Shown one piece after another: positions 1-11,099 of a DNA stretch of 64,000 nt (positions within the stretch are counted from its first letter, which is position 1; each line of letters begins with the position of its first letter). A model generated the notes under the pieces. The model did no database searches and was not told the DNA's origin. It saw only the letters and a program-made list of their open reading frames with translations. Location: assembly GCA_000469685.2 (NCBI GenBank), contig LS997567.1:25975619-26039618 (forward strand), written 5' to 3'. The translations under genes and the position numbers were made by a program. The DNA is from Haemonchus contortus (lineage: Eukaryota; Nematoda; Chromadorea; Rhabditida; Trichostrongylidae).

Positions 1-250
1 TAGTGCTAACCGTTGGACCAGGGCGGTTACGGACTGGATATCTCGGAACATCAAACGATTCCCAATGCGGCTGCCAGGCATCTTCACGGAAACTCTGAAC
101 GAAAGGAATGTTCTGTCCCGTGTCCCTCGATCGAATACGATTCACTGGACAACGTTGGCTCGTGTCAGGGGCGAACGAAGAAGTCTCTGGCGTCCGCTCA
201 AGGAACTGATGATCAACGAGACGACAGGTGATACAGGTGATCGAATAAAT
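1..250 (+). mobile_element. RTE-type non-LTR retrotransposon, 3' end fragment
   Basis: Only the C-terminal tail of an RTE polyprotein and its 3' end are present. Two overlapping plus frames carry one conserved tail: a WT.VTDWI-like start, then LPGIFTETLNERNV, then [18 protein letters not shown]. The same block is seen in the longer RTE copy at 11.1-14.4 kb, where the corresponding stretch reads [19 protein letters not shown]. The frame switches between the two pieces, so the copy is dead. It ends in a GACGACAGGTGATACAGGTGA-type tail, as does the copy ending near 11.1 kb. The rest of the element lies outside the window to the left. Confidence 0.8.
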
Positions 251-3200
251 ATCAATCGGTTGGCTAACCGACAGCCTTCTTCGTTCAGGCGTGGTGCATC
301 CAAACTTTATAAAATAGATTTCGAGTGTAGCGATTCATACTGTCTCAAAATCGGTCGTTACCGACCGATCGAAGAAGATAAATACCGATTTATTGTGTGA
401 TCTACCGGTTATTTACGGTCTTGCTCCCTTAAGCACAATGCGATGAGAAGCGAACAGGATTGCAGAGATATGGGTTTTCACTCGATAGAGTGCTGGCAAC
501 TGTATCTTCTTCGATCCGTGGGGCGTTTGATTCCTATGGGAGTCACGTCATAATGATTGTCATACGTTGTAGTGTAGTCGATGTGTTGTCTTATTGACCG
601 AAAACTCACAGCTCCAGCCCTTCATCCTGACCCTGAGCGGACTCCAAGGAAGCAATGCTAGCATGATGGAAATAGCGATGCAGTTATATTTGTTGGAATC
701 GATCTATCGGTATAAGATAAATACAGATTTCATGTAATTGACCACCATCTACAAGGTAGCTCCTCATAGCAAAGAAAATGCTATTTATTCATTGAGTATG
801 CTGTAGAAGGCAAGGTTAGAAATGAAAATACAGAATATAGCTACAACATCATTAAGTAGTGTGATGATCATGGAACATGAGCTAAATAGAATCGGTTGAG
901 TGCTGCCAACTGTGCCTTATCTGTGCTGCTGGAGCAGCTGAAATTCCGGTATTCAATTGGTAATAGATCCGCTCTAACTGTGAAGAAGTTGCGCTTTTGG
1001 GAGTATTTCAGGTCTAGGAAAAGGCGATTAGAGCTGTTCGCCTTTTGTGATACAAGGGATGAAGCTGAAGAATTAACAATTATTGAGCGCAACTCTGTCG
1101 CTGACAATGCTGAAAACCATGCATATATCGAAGAATGTTTGTTCATGATGATGGAAAGGAAGATCATGCTGACTCCTCATCTCGGTATTTGGGATACAAA
1201 AGGCCACGGTCTATCATTCTTTAGTGTAGTCGTAACTTGGTGTTTTGAATCTTTTCAAGTTAAGCGGTGACTTTCTTCTCATGTGGCAAAAACCAAAACC
1301 ATCTCAAATATTTGAAGAGCATATGTTTCATTCGCCTGAACGAATGTTTTACAATTATTCATTGTCAGAGCTCCGAAAAATCTTCTAAATACATGTATAG
1401 GTGGTACATGGTTGAGATATAATAGAAGTTAACCATCAGGTATTACTGAAAACATACCACACGAGGTCATACAAAACGTGAACATTCTATCTCCAAAGGA
1501 AGCAGAGTTGTGAATAAGCTGTCGTTCACGCATCAATACAATATTACGCATGGTGATATTTATGAATATCGCTCGATCATATCGGTTTCATCATCCTTGG
1601 TAATTCCATCAGACTTCCTTTGCTGCCTTGGACTTGAGATTTTCGCAGTTGAAGGAAGCAACGTATGAACACCTGAAAATCGATATCCGTCGGCTGGAAA
1701 TTTCCCGATGCCCAACTTTACAACAAGGTAATTCTCTGCTTTGAGCAAATTCGAGCTTTGAATATCTTGCCAATGACGCAACAATATTATATTAATGAGC
1801 GCTGATTGATCGATATGAACACATGTAGGAGCAGTTTAATTTCCATTACCCGTGCTATACGTCCTCAGAAACTAATTTCTCTACTTTTTAGGGCTGGGAA
1901 GAGTGTATAAAATTGGATCGATTTTTGATGTACACTACAATTAACCCGGCCCACCTCCATGAGGGTGTACCTCTCTTCTATCACTATCCACTATCCGAAG
2001 CCGGATATAAATATTTGATCTGAGCCTCATCCAATTTGATGCCTGGCCAACCCATCATGGGCAGATGTATTTGTTAGGCCAAGATTCACTCCCATCCGGT
2101 TGAGCTCTGCATTTTGGTACTCCAATAGCACAGAGCCTACTTCAACTCATGTGTGATACAATGTGAATAGTTCCGTATTATGATTTTCTCCTGTCAAATT
2201 TGCATACATCTTATCGCTGCATGTGGCAAAACATAACGCATTTGAGTATGCTCTATTTTATTAGATCGATGACAAGTGTTTGGAAGAAGATACTTGAATA
2301 AGAATAGCTTGCAATCACTCTTTTGACACCGAGTAAGATATCCGTAAAGGCTATAATCCGCCAAGACAAGCCATTTCCAGTTTCACGCTCAAAAAAGTTT
2401 TTTTTGGGAAAAAGGCTTCCTATTAGCAGAATATCGGTGGGTCAATGGAAGAAATGGTTTACGACATCAACTGCGCATCTTGTCAATGAAACAATCGATT
2501 CAGCGCCCACGAATATACTTCGCGCTGCAACTTCGAAGCGTGGGATGTTGGCACCCAGAACAAGATGCTTCTTGAAGCTTCCTTATCGCAAGAGCTTTTC
2601 GAATAGAAATATAAAAAGGGTACTGCGAATATGGAGTACACTGATAACTGAACTGTTGCGCCCTAGCATTTATCTTCAAAACGAGTGCACTTATCAATAA
2701 GGTAGGCATAACAGGTTTTCGCCGTTTCCTACAATCTATTCAGAAAAATTCTGCAAGGATGAATCTTACGCTTGTATCAGGGTCAAGTGCACACAGTGAG
2801 TGTTCATTTACGTACAATTCTTATAATTTCGCGCCATCCTTGTTCTTTCACTCGCCTGTAGTGGTCTTGCTTGATTGGTTGGCTGCTGACATCTCTGCCA
2901 GACCAGACTCATTTGTAACAGTATCGACTGTATGAGTTGGAAATTCGTGACATTCTGAAATATGAGAAACAAAACCAACAAACAATATATGAGCATGAGG
3001 TATGCAGCATTACAAGCTGTAAAACGCGAAGTTATTGTAGGAATGAGGAAAAATTTATCGCTTTCCGCAAAACGTTCATTTTCTCTTGGCGCTTCAAGGC
3101 AAACTAGCAGAGTTAACAGAGAAAGGCCTTTCAAATATTTTAAGCAATGTGTCGCTTTGTTTGTACACTGTTAGGAGGTGACTTACAGGTATTCAATGCA

Positions 3201-3650
3201 GTGTTACAGGTAACAACACTGCATTAAAACATGTAGCTAAAAACACTTCAGCTTATTTTTGTACTGTCTTTGTCACGTGAGCACAATGTCTTGGTTGTTA
3301 CCTTGAATTCCACCACAGCGCCTTCTCAGGCTTCAACTCAGGATTAGCCGATTCTTATGCTCCTTCTTATTTATGGGGATCCCTTTGTGTAGCTAGCTTG
3401 CCACAACACACTGTGCTAACACTACCTTACGTATCTTCACCTTTCGCAGCTGCTCATTCATTTTCTGTTTCCTCGAACGCTGTAGCTTCAAAGTTCTTGC
3501 GTTTATCCTTAGTAACCGAGAACTCTGGAAGCTCTGGATACTGGAAGCCTCCGTTTTCAGGAACCTCAGGTTTTAGGGCAGCTACGGCTACTAAAAAACC
3601 AGACCACACCCTAGTGCAAACATATGTTGGTGAAAGGCAGGTGGAGAGCG
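251..3650. other. unassigned intergenic or decayed sequence
   Basis: I recognise no gene here. The best open stretch is 896-1270 on plus (about 124 codons, rich in Leu, Arg and Glu). It has no recognisable domain and an equally open antisense frame. Another open stretch at 2323-2700 also has no recognisable motif. No convincing splice-site pairs join these into a gene. Either could be an isolated exon or chance. Confidence 0.4.
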
Positions 3651-3651
3651 A

Positions 3652-3978
3652 GAAATAATAAAAGTAAATAATAATAATAAGTGGTAGTAAACAACAGCAA
3701 ATAATAATACATAATAATACTGAATACTAATATTGAACAATAGTTGTAATAAATATTAACAATAAACAATAATAAATAATAATGACAGTGACAATAATAA
3801 TAAATAGCCACAACAAGTATAATAACTAATGATGATATAATAAATAATAATAATAAATAATAACCATACTAATCAACAATAATAATAACAAATTAGGATG
3901 AATAGTCATGATCAATAGTATTAAATAATAATCAATAATAATAAATAATAATTAAAAATAAATAATAATAATCATGAT
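3652..3978. repeat. degenerate (TAA)n/(ATA)n microsatellite
   Basis: About 320 bp of almost pure A and T built from AAT/ATA trinucleotides, with scattered C and G interruptions. It abuts the 3' end of the RTE-like element on minus (4025 onward). Some RTE elements end in short A/T-rich tandem repeats, so the tract may have grown from that tail. Confidence 0.85.
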
Positions 3979-4024
3979 CAAATCATCATCATGATTTTCG
4001 TCATCCTATTCTTAAGCATCTATC

Positions 4025-6790
4025 TCACTTGTAGACGGAGTCCGCTTTTCTGATATGTTGACGCCACTTCTCACCATTGTACTCTTGATCGGGACGTTTT
4101 GAGGTCTTCGCGCATTGTATCAAGGTAGCATCGCCGCTTCGGACGTCCTTTAGCACACATACGGACACGTTAAGGCTGAGATGGATCGTACGGACACTGC
4201 CAGCATTCGCGCGAAGGACATGACCATACCATTGAGAGCGGGCTTTGAGCATTTTATCGATAGTGGGACTACACCTACTCCTGGCCGGGTGTGGTGCGAT
4301 TCACGCGCCGATATAATGAGGTCATCGGACAAAACACGCTAAAACATCATTCTTACCATCATAACGGAAGTTATAAGAACTTATAAGTAGAATAAGTAAA
4401 GAAATGACCAAACTATGGACGTTTACAGATGGACTGCGTTTACTAGGATCGAAAAAATTAAAGTTATTGTTATTTTGAACGTTTGACTAGTAAATTGTTG
4501 ACCTATGAGGTGAACTCTCAGTCTCGAAGGGGCTTTTTTTGCCATAGTAAAGAGATTTGCTCTATTCATGGTGAAGCCGTGAACTACTGCAAGTTTATTT
4601 GGTCCATCTCAACAGGAAGGTACTGAAACGATGCTGCGTGCGCGATGACCTCATTATATTAGCGCGTGAATCGCGCGCCCCCCACTCCTGGCCACATCAG
4701 TTAGCGATACTGGCCAACACCGTATCGCGAACTGATAGCGTCATTACTTATGCGGTATAGTCGTGTCACTTCGGCTGTCCAGCGCAGCCTGTTGGTTTTT
4801 ATTACACTGAGACGGGCTCCACTTCTTCACTCGCAGGCTAGCTTCCAGCGCTGCAAATGGCGACAGCCCGATTATGGTTTTATGGGTCTTGGATTTGAGA
4901 CGTTCAGGCATGTTTTTACTCGAAGGCCTTGTTCAAGTTTAGGGAGGGCCTTGTTCAAGTTCACGGAGGCGAGAGGTATCGCCCTTTGTTTTTCGCGAGG
5001 CTCCTCTAATAGAAGGCGAGTGGTGTGAATGGCATCGATGGTACTGCAACTAGCCGACTGGTTGATGGTCAGCTCGACAATGACACGGATACGACTGTCT
5101 ACCATTCTATTAAAAATGTTCACTCTGTGCGAGAGCAGGTGAATGGGACAGTAGGAAATGCAATTCACAGGACTGCCCTTCTTCTTTCAAATATAATATG
5201 AAGAGTCGTGCTCTATTGCCAGCTCTCAACCACATTCCTTCTGCATCGACCTGGTCGAAGAACTCCGTCAATCACCCTATAGGATTTCACGTTAAAATTC
5301 ACAAGTCATAGTGCCAGTTAAGTCAAGATCAGTCAAGTCGTCAACCAATTTTTTTGCTTCATACTCTTCTTGCCGTATTCGTCTCCTTCACGGTTATCTC
5401 CTACACGGGGTTCTACATTGACGATGAACGGGATGGCGGGATGAACGAACTCGACGATTGAAATGTTTCTAAAGTACTATCGCTATCGCTTCAGAGTTTG
5501 CTCGCGGGCGGTCCGTCAAGAGGCGACTGTTCTCGTCATTCACACTGAAAGATGCCTTTATGCCTCCATATCCTCGTTATGGCGATAGCGGGACTTTGCG
5601 AATCGGCAAAGGTACCGCTCACCATCGCAAGACTCGAGTTTCTCGTTCAGATTAGCAAAGTGAGCTGCCTTTGAAGGAACAACGGCCTTCTCCCCCCTTT
5701 CTCTGCGATCTGATTGCGCTGTCGGTTATTTGCTCTTTTCGGAAGAAAATTCGTGGTAATGCTTTTTTCTCACGCACTTTATTTATGACATGGTCCATCC
5801 GCAGTCATGTTTGCCTGGCAACTTTATGCCGTCCAGGCTTGCTCATGACGAGCTCCGACTGCGCAACCCGGGTTATAGCTATATAGCACCATTACAAGTC
5901 CCGCCGACAGTCGTTATCACCGGTAATATAGAATGCGCTGGATAGGGGCGCTTCTTTTTTCTCCACCAGCCACACATGATTCTCGCTAGCCCATCCCCTT
6001 CGTCCAGTTTCGGTTTCGGCGGGGCAATATTCAGCGTATAAATCAGCGCTCGGTGTTGTGTGGCAACCATTTCATGAGGCACTGTCTTGGCATCTATTGC
6101 GAGCCCCTAGGAGAGCGGTGCCTGACAAGTACGAAACCAATTTGTGTTTTCTCCATCGCAGATGATGAGATGAGAGTCCGCTTTTTTAAAATCCGTCGTG
6201 TTCACAATGGCGAAATCACGCTAGTTTACATTCGTGTTCGCTTGCCATAAGTAATAAGTGACCCGTATCCACAACCGTCATGACAGCTATACCCTCTTTC
6301 ATAGCGCCCACGTAGCCATTGAGGTCACTGCCGACATTTACGGCTTTCTGTAACAGTACCTCAGCCGACTTTTCATCGAGCAGGTTCCAGAATTTCATCT
6401 TGGTTTGCTTGTAGCATCCAGTTCGTGGAGCACACGCTGAGAAGAAGTAGTAATTTTGAGGTTCGATGACTACAATGATCTTTATTAAGTGGACATCGAA
6501 GCATTTTGCATCTACTATCGAATCACGGATGCGTTCCGAAACAATTATCCTAAGGCCGTTTGTAGTTCTGGGACCACCCCAGAGAACGGCTTCGAAGCCG
6601 CGGATTATGTCAGAATATTGTCAGATTCGCTACAGAACAACCTCGTTTCAATTCGAAATCAATTCGTCGACGCTCTAGAGCTTCTGCTAGCTCGTACGAC
6701 CGTCCCGTTAGCGTGTCAATATTGAGAGTGTAACGCAAGTCCTGCACACGCAGCAAGAATTTTGAACTACCCTAGTTGCTCCGCAATGCC
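4025..6790 (-). mobile_element. RTE-like non-LTR retrotransposon, nearly full-length but broken
   Basis: Reading on minus, fragments follow the expected order of an RTE polyprotein. The endonuclease (EEP) start is at 6730-6600 (DTLTGRSYELAEALERRR). The mid-EEP is at 6560-6220 (IIVSERIRDSIV, then FWNLLDEKSAEV, then GSDLNGYVGA). The EEP end is at 6082-5880 (VATQHRALIYTLNIAPPKPK). The reverse transcriptase is at 5300-4880 (HLLSHRVNIFNRMVDSRIR, then STIDAIHTTRLLLEE). The C-terminal region is at 4250-4025 (SQWYGHVLRANA, then KWRQHIRKAD). Every segment lies in a different frame or is separated by stops. The order and spacing argue for one ancient copy of about 2.8 kb. It is a different RTE lineage from the copies at 11-14 kb and 19-23 kb. 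Confidence 0.8.
4293..4677. repeat. short inverted repeat inside the RTE-like element
   Basis: About 35 bp at 4293-4327 is the near-perfect reverse complement of 4643-4677. Both share the core GATGACCTCATTATAT, followed by GCGCGTGAATCGC. The 315 bp between them is not recognisable RTE coding sequence. This could be a small inverted-repeat insertion or a local inversion. Confidence 0.5.
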
Positions 6791-7259
6791 GTCCCAGTAC
6801 CTGGCACGGGATCGGTCACACGGCATCCCTCTCGTTGCGTGGCTTATTCTTCTTGCACAAGGTTTTATTATCTTCCGCTCAGATTGTCTACACATCTACC
6901 ACTGTGATTGTGATGAGTTTATTGGCAGAGCGGAAGGTTAACTCTGCATAAAGGGTCAGAAAAATTGGATGAAATAATTACACTGGTGTGCAAATTTTAA
7001 GGATAAGATGGATAACGATGATGATGATGTTAAAACATCGAGGACTGGGTGGAAATAAATGAAAGTGTGGGAGTACATTGTCAGGCCTATGACAGTTATG
7101 CACAGTGAGCTGGACTTCACTCCGTGAACGAATAGTTCAAATAAAGCAAGAAATATGGCTGCTCGCACAAATCGAGGCAGTTGATAGGTTCGAAAAAAAT
7201 TTCTTTCAATAAGCCCGTAGCTACCAAACACTGTGGTGGTATCCTTATATACATACATC
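6791..7259. other. unassigned sequence between two mobile elements
   Basis: No coding or structural feature recognised. It may include the 5' leader of the RTE-like element, which reads leftward from here, and the left flank of the Tc1-like relic that starts at 7260. Confidence 0.3.
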
Positions 7260-8312
7260 ATGTCGCGCAGACATCGTCAGGATGACCTGGCACGAGGAAG
7301 GGTCATCGGGAAGCACGAAAAAGGTCGAGCCATGTAGAGTGTAGCTCAAGAGTCTAGTATCGCTCGCTCGTTGTTTCACATGCACGGAGAGCATTCCAAT
7401 CACTGATATTGCTGCACGAAGGAGTGGAGGTGGTCGACCAAGAGCAACTGCATAAGGTATGACCGCTTCGTTGTGCAGCAGGCAAGAAGAGATCCACGTT
7501 AATCATATTCTGTGATTGCAATGTCTTCTAACAGGACTTCAAGGCAAGCCACGTTGCCCGCTACAGTGGCACGACGACTGCTCGACTGACTGGCGGTCTA
7601 TTTGCCCGATAACCGCTGCCTTGTGTTCCTTTGACCCTAGTGCATCAGCGAGACCGTTTAGGGTGGTGTCAGGAGCATAGCGAATAGATTGATAAGAAAT
7701 GGAGTCATGTGCTCTTCACGGATGAGAGCAGATTCAACCTGAGTCATGATTCTAAACTCACTCTCATATGGCGAGAGGTAGAAACACCCAACTCCTTGAA
7801 AACCTGTCGAATGCGAGCGTTCTGGTGGTCGAGGGGTATTGGTATGGGGAGGCATCATGCTGCATAACCGTACTGACCTCCATACTCTTGACCGTGGAAC
7901 TCTTACTAGTCAGTGTTACTGTGAAGGGGTACTCCTTCCTCATGTGCGTCTTTCTAAGGCTGCAGTGGGCACTGGATTCAATTTTATGGATGACAGTGCG
8001 CGACCGTATCGGACAGCACATGAGGAGGAGCTCTTGGCGCAAGAGCATCTTCGGCGAATGGAGTGGCCTGCCCGTTCCCCCGACCCAAATTCCATGGTGC
8101 GCATGTGCAATGCACTGGGTAGGCGCGTTGCAGCACGTTCAAATGTACCAGTGACCATCCAACGATTGTCCATTGTGCCAATCGAGGAGTGGAATGCCTT
8201 ACCACAGAGACTCACCACCATCCCCGTGAAAAGTACGGAGTCGCGTTGCAGAGTATTTATTGCTGTCCGTGGTGGTCACATACTCTATAAGGAACCTCGT
8301 CGCTTTATTTGA
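7260..8312 (+). pseudogene. Tc1/mariner-superfamily transposase relic
   Basis: An ATG at 7260 opens a frame reading SRRHRQDDLARGRV, the start of a paired-like helix-turn-helix DNA-binding domain. After a stop, further pieces read SVAQESSIARS and RFVVQQARRDPR. From 7839 a 157-codon frame carries the catalytic half: VWGGIML, then FMDDSARPYR (second catalytic Asp region), then EWPARSPDPNSM. Active relatives have a PDLNPIE-type motif at the last position, and here the catalytic Glu is lost. The C-terminus (CRVFIAVRGGHILY) is typical of the group. Multiple stops and a shifted frame around 7650-7840 make it a pseudogene. I could not locate terminal inverted repeats, so the true element ends are unknown. 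Confidence 0.85.
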
Positions 8313-9369
8313 AGTAAATAAAATGTGAAGAACTATGTGTAATCTGTACCTTTGAATAGAAATGTTTTATCTGCTCGTCTCATTCCGATTTTTTGTCAGT
8401 TGCTTCCTGTGCAGCACCGTAATGGTCCTCTATCGGTATGGTATTAGTTCCATCAAGCCCTTTCGTCCGGCAGAGGTACAGTAATCGAAAGTTGCTCTCG
8501 TTCCTAAGTTTTGCACAGCAGTGTAGAATGTAGAATGAATGACTCTTCGAGTCGCAACCATCATATTGATATCTCGTCTAGATGGCCTCACTGAAAACAA
8601 AAGCAGCGTTTTGGGTTCAAGCCAGAAACCAGAAAATGAATTAGAAGAAGGGTTGTCCACAGCCACACCTGAGCTAAGGTCTTACATATGAGTTGAGTCA
8701 CTCATTAGTAACATAATAATTAGTTTTTATTATTCATTATACGCGATCATCATTCAAAAAGCGCTGCTTTTCATGTTGTATGCTCTGGCAGTACCTACAA
8801 TGAGCTAACTTTTATAGATCACGTGTTTCGCTCGGTCTCGAAATTCGGTAAAATCGACGTTCAGGAGGGTTGTAAAGATATAATGCTTCTTATAAGCCGA
8901 AGAGAAGGGAATCCGTTATCTATCGAAGATTATTATGGAACAGACTAGGTGTTCGAGTATGATCACTAGCGCGCATTAGTCTCATCCGTCCAAGCGAGCC
9001 CTGCTTCTAAAACGCAAGTTTCCAAGTGCAGTTAAAAGTGAAGCAGCGACACATTAATATCTTTTTGAAAAGGGCATGCCTACGATGAGGTCCATCTTCT
9101 TAATGCATCTTCTCTGAAACAATATACCCGGACAAAATCATGTCAAATGTCCCTCCCATTAAATTTTTTCAGTGCTCAAATATCATCTACATTTGGTGCT
9201 GTGGGAATCATATCACGGACTCATCAACGAGCTGAATATCCTTGGCAAACCTTTTGTACTAAAAAATCCGTAAAGGACAGTTCTGTAACATATCAGACAC
9301 ACACAGAGCAGAGATTTCTGAGCTAACGGATTTTCGATATGTCCCGGATGTCGCATTACTGGCACCGTC
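8313..9369. other. unassigned sequence
   Basis: No recognisable gene. A 78-codon minus frame at 8430-8666 has no motif I know. The stretch 8860-9300 could hold decayed reverse transcriptase of the CR1-type fragment that begins just to the right, but no RT signature is legible. Confidence 0.3.
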
Positions 9370-10190
9370 ATTTAATTGAAGGGAACTAGCTACTAGTTAG
9401 CTAAACTTGCATAGCTGAACCTGCATGGGCGATGCGACAAAACATTTTGTAGATGTTGTCAACGAAATTGCGGCCATCGAAAGCACCCCATCAACTATTA
9501 GAGGAAAAATATTTCGGCAACGCGGAGTAGTCCGCTCTAATAAAATATGACAGTGGGAGTATACTGGGTGAAAGTAAAGAAATAATAACCTCAAATGCTA
9601 TTATACTGTGGTCAGGCGCTGCAGAAGGCATGATTACCGAGACGTTCTGAACAATAGGAGCATTGGATAGCATTATGTCTAGGGTAGACTCTTAGGATAT
9701 GGGTATTTTGACATGCTAAATAAAGCCACAGCATCGAAAGAATTGCAAAATTTTAAGGCGGTCGTAGGCTCAGCTCGGTTTCTAATCCAGTCCATGTCAA
9801 TGTTGAGGTCTTCCAGAATAATCAGGGACTTGTTAAAACTGCAACGATCAAACAAAGCATCAATTAGATTATTGCCATCCTCTAAAGAGGAACTAGGTGG
9901 TCAGTAAATCATTAAGCTCCCAAACATCGCAGCGGAAGACCTATCGAAACCACCAAGACAGAGAAGTTCAGAGTTGAGGAGGCACGAGGTGGTAACAGCA
10001 GTGAGGGTGGAGAAATTTCTAGTTATACAACAGACTCTGCTCCTTCTATCGTTATGATCAAGTCGAAAAGTAATGTAGGGGCATTTTCCAGTTGGTTCAA
10101 AGTTCAAATAACCGTACCCAGCAAAGTAATAATGTGCAACGGTGGCGCAGGTTGTAGGAAGGTAGACTGCTAGAAATGGTATCAAGGTCC
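9370..10190 (-). mobile_element. CR1-type non-LTR retrotransposon fragment (endonuclease domain)
   Basis: Minus-strand frames carry the second half of an AP-like endonuclease. First comes NSELLCLGGFDRSS and IYRPPSSSSLEDGNN (9960-9840), then SLIILEDLNIDMDWI (about 9810). The terminal block is IMLSNAPIVQNVSV and AAPDHSIIAFEV (9690-9590), corresponding to the conserved SDH active-site segment, here PDH. Downstream of it, WGAFDGRNFVDNIY fits the linker that precedes RT in CR1-clade elements. The pieces are in different frames. No readable RT follows, so the copy is 3'-truncated or fully decayed there. It is distinct from the CR1-type copy at 29.8-33.9 kb. Confidence 0.65.
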
Positions 10191-10224
10191 GAACCCATGA
10201 TGCATGTGTACGCGTTGATTTTCA

Positions 10225-10330
10225 ATGCAATGTGTACTAAATGCATGTAAAACGTTTTTGGGCTCATTATTGATCATCTACGTAGCTCCCTATATTTGAA
10301 AAGCTCTGGAAAGGGGATACAAACATGTTT
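10225..10330. repeat. partial copy of the dispersed repeat seen at 44-46 kb
   Basis: The stretch AAAACGTTTTTGGGCTC, followed by ATCTACGTAGCTCCCT, matches the left arm at 44325-44365 (AAAACGTTTTTGGGCTC, then ATCTACATGGCTCCCT) in the same orientation. Only about 100 bp align convincingly. Confidence 0.6.
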
Positions 10331-11099
10331 CTCTCGCCCTTCACCGACAATAAAGGGGGAACTTCATTTCAGTGAAAGAGACATTCTAAACAACTGCTCG
10401 AAGTGAGCTTTAGTGGCTTTCGAAGTGAGCTTCAAAGGAAGGTGCCAGATGACTAACCGGATCAAACGCTGTTCAGTATGTTACCAGCGGAATAGCGTAT
10501 CTGAATGTGATGTCATCGCGATTGTTGGAGTTTGCGAGGGTGTAGAGTTTTGAAGTGAAGCGTAACCCCCAACTTTAAGATCTAGCCCATATTCAAATTT
10601 CTTGGCGATGATAGATGAGTCCATAGCCTTCTATAGTTTGAGTGTCAAAAGAGGCAGCAATCCTCGTGTATGAAAAAGCTTTGTATCAACACGGTCGAGT
10701 GCCATCCACGGAAATTACGAGAAAGTGACTATTTTCAACAAATTATGATGTCTTACGTGGTTGTACTTATCAGGTGCCAAGAAATTATGTCTTACGTGGT
10801 TGTACTTATCAGGTGGAAGACGAGCTGACGGTCCGTTGGCCTGTAGAGCCGATAAGTTGGAAGGATGACTTATCGTAAAACAAATACAGGCCTTTCATTG
10901 CACGACAGTAATTTCAACTCGTTTTCCTCTGAATTTAGCATTGCAACCCTCAGAGAGGCCAAATTCAAGGCAAGTCGTAGGGTTGGTTCAAGGTTTCGAG
11001 CCTGGCGACGATATTGTGTCCTACTGCATCACCCAAGAACCTCAAAGAGGGTTTCTAACATCTAGTGGATTATCATATGTGCAAATAATCAGGTCAGCT
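10331..11099. other. unassigned sequence with a small tandem duplication
   Basis: No coding feature recognised. At 10741-10815 a 33-36 bp unit (core TCTTACGTGGTTGTACTTAT) is present twice in direct orientation, separated by about 6 bp. Confidence 0.4.

Noticed and set aside
896..1270. A 124-codon plus frame with an amphipathic, charged composition
   Set aside because: No recognisable domain, no supporting splice sites, and an equally open antisense frame. Kept only as a remark.
2323..2700. A 125-codon plus frame, basic composition
   Set aside because: No motif, no start context or partner exon. Likely chance.
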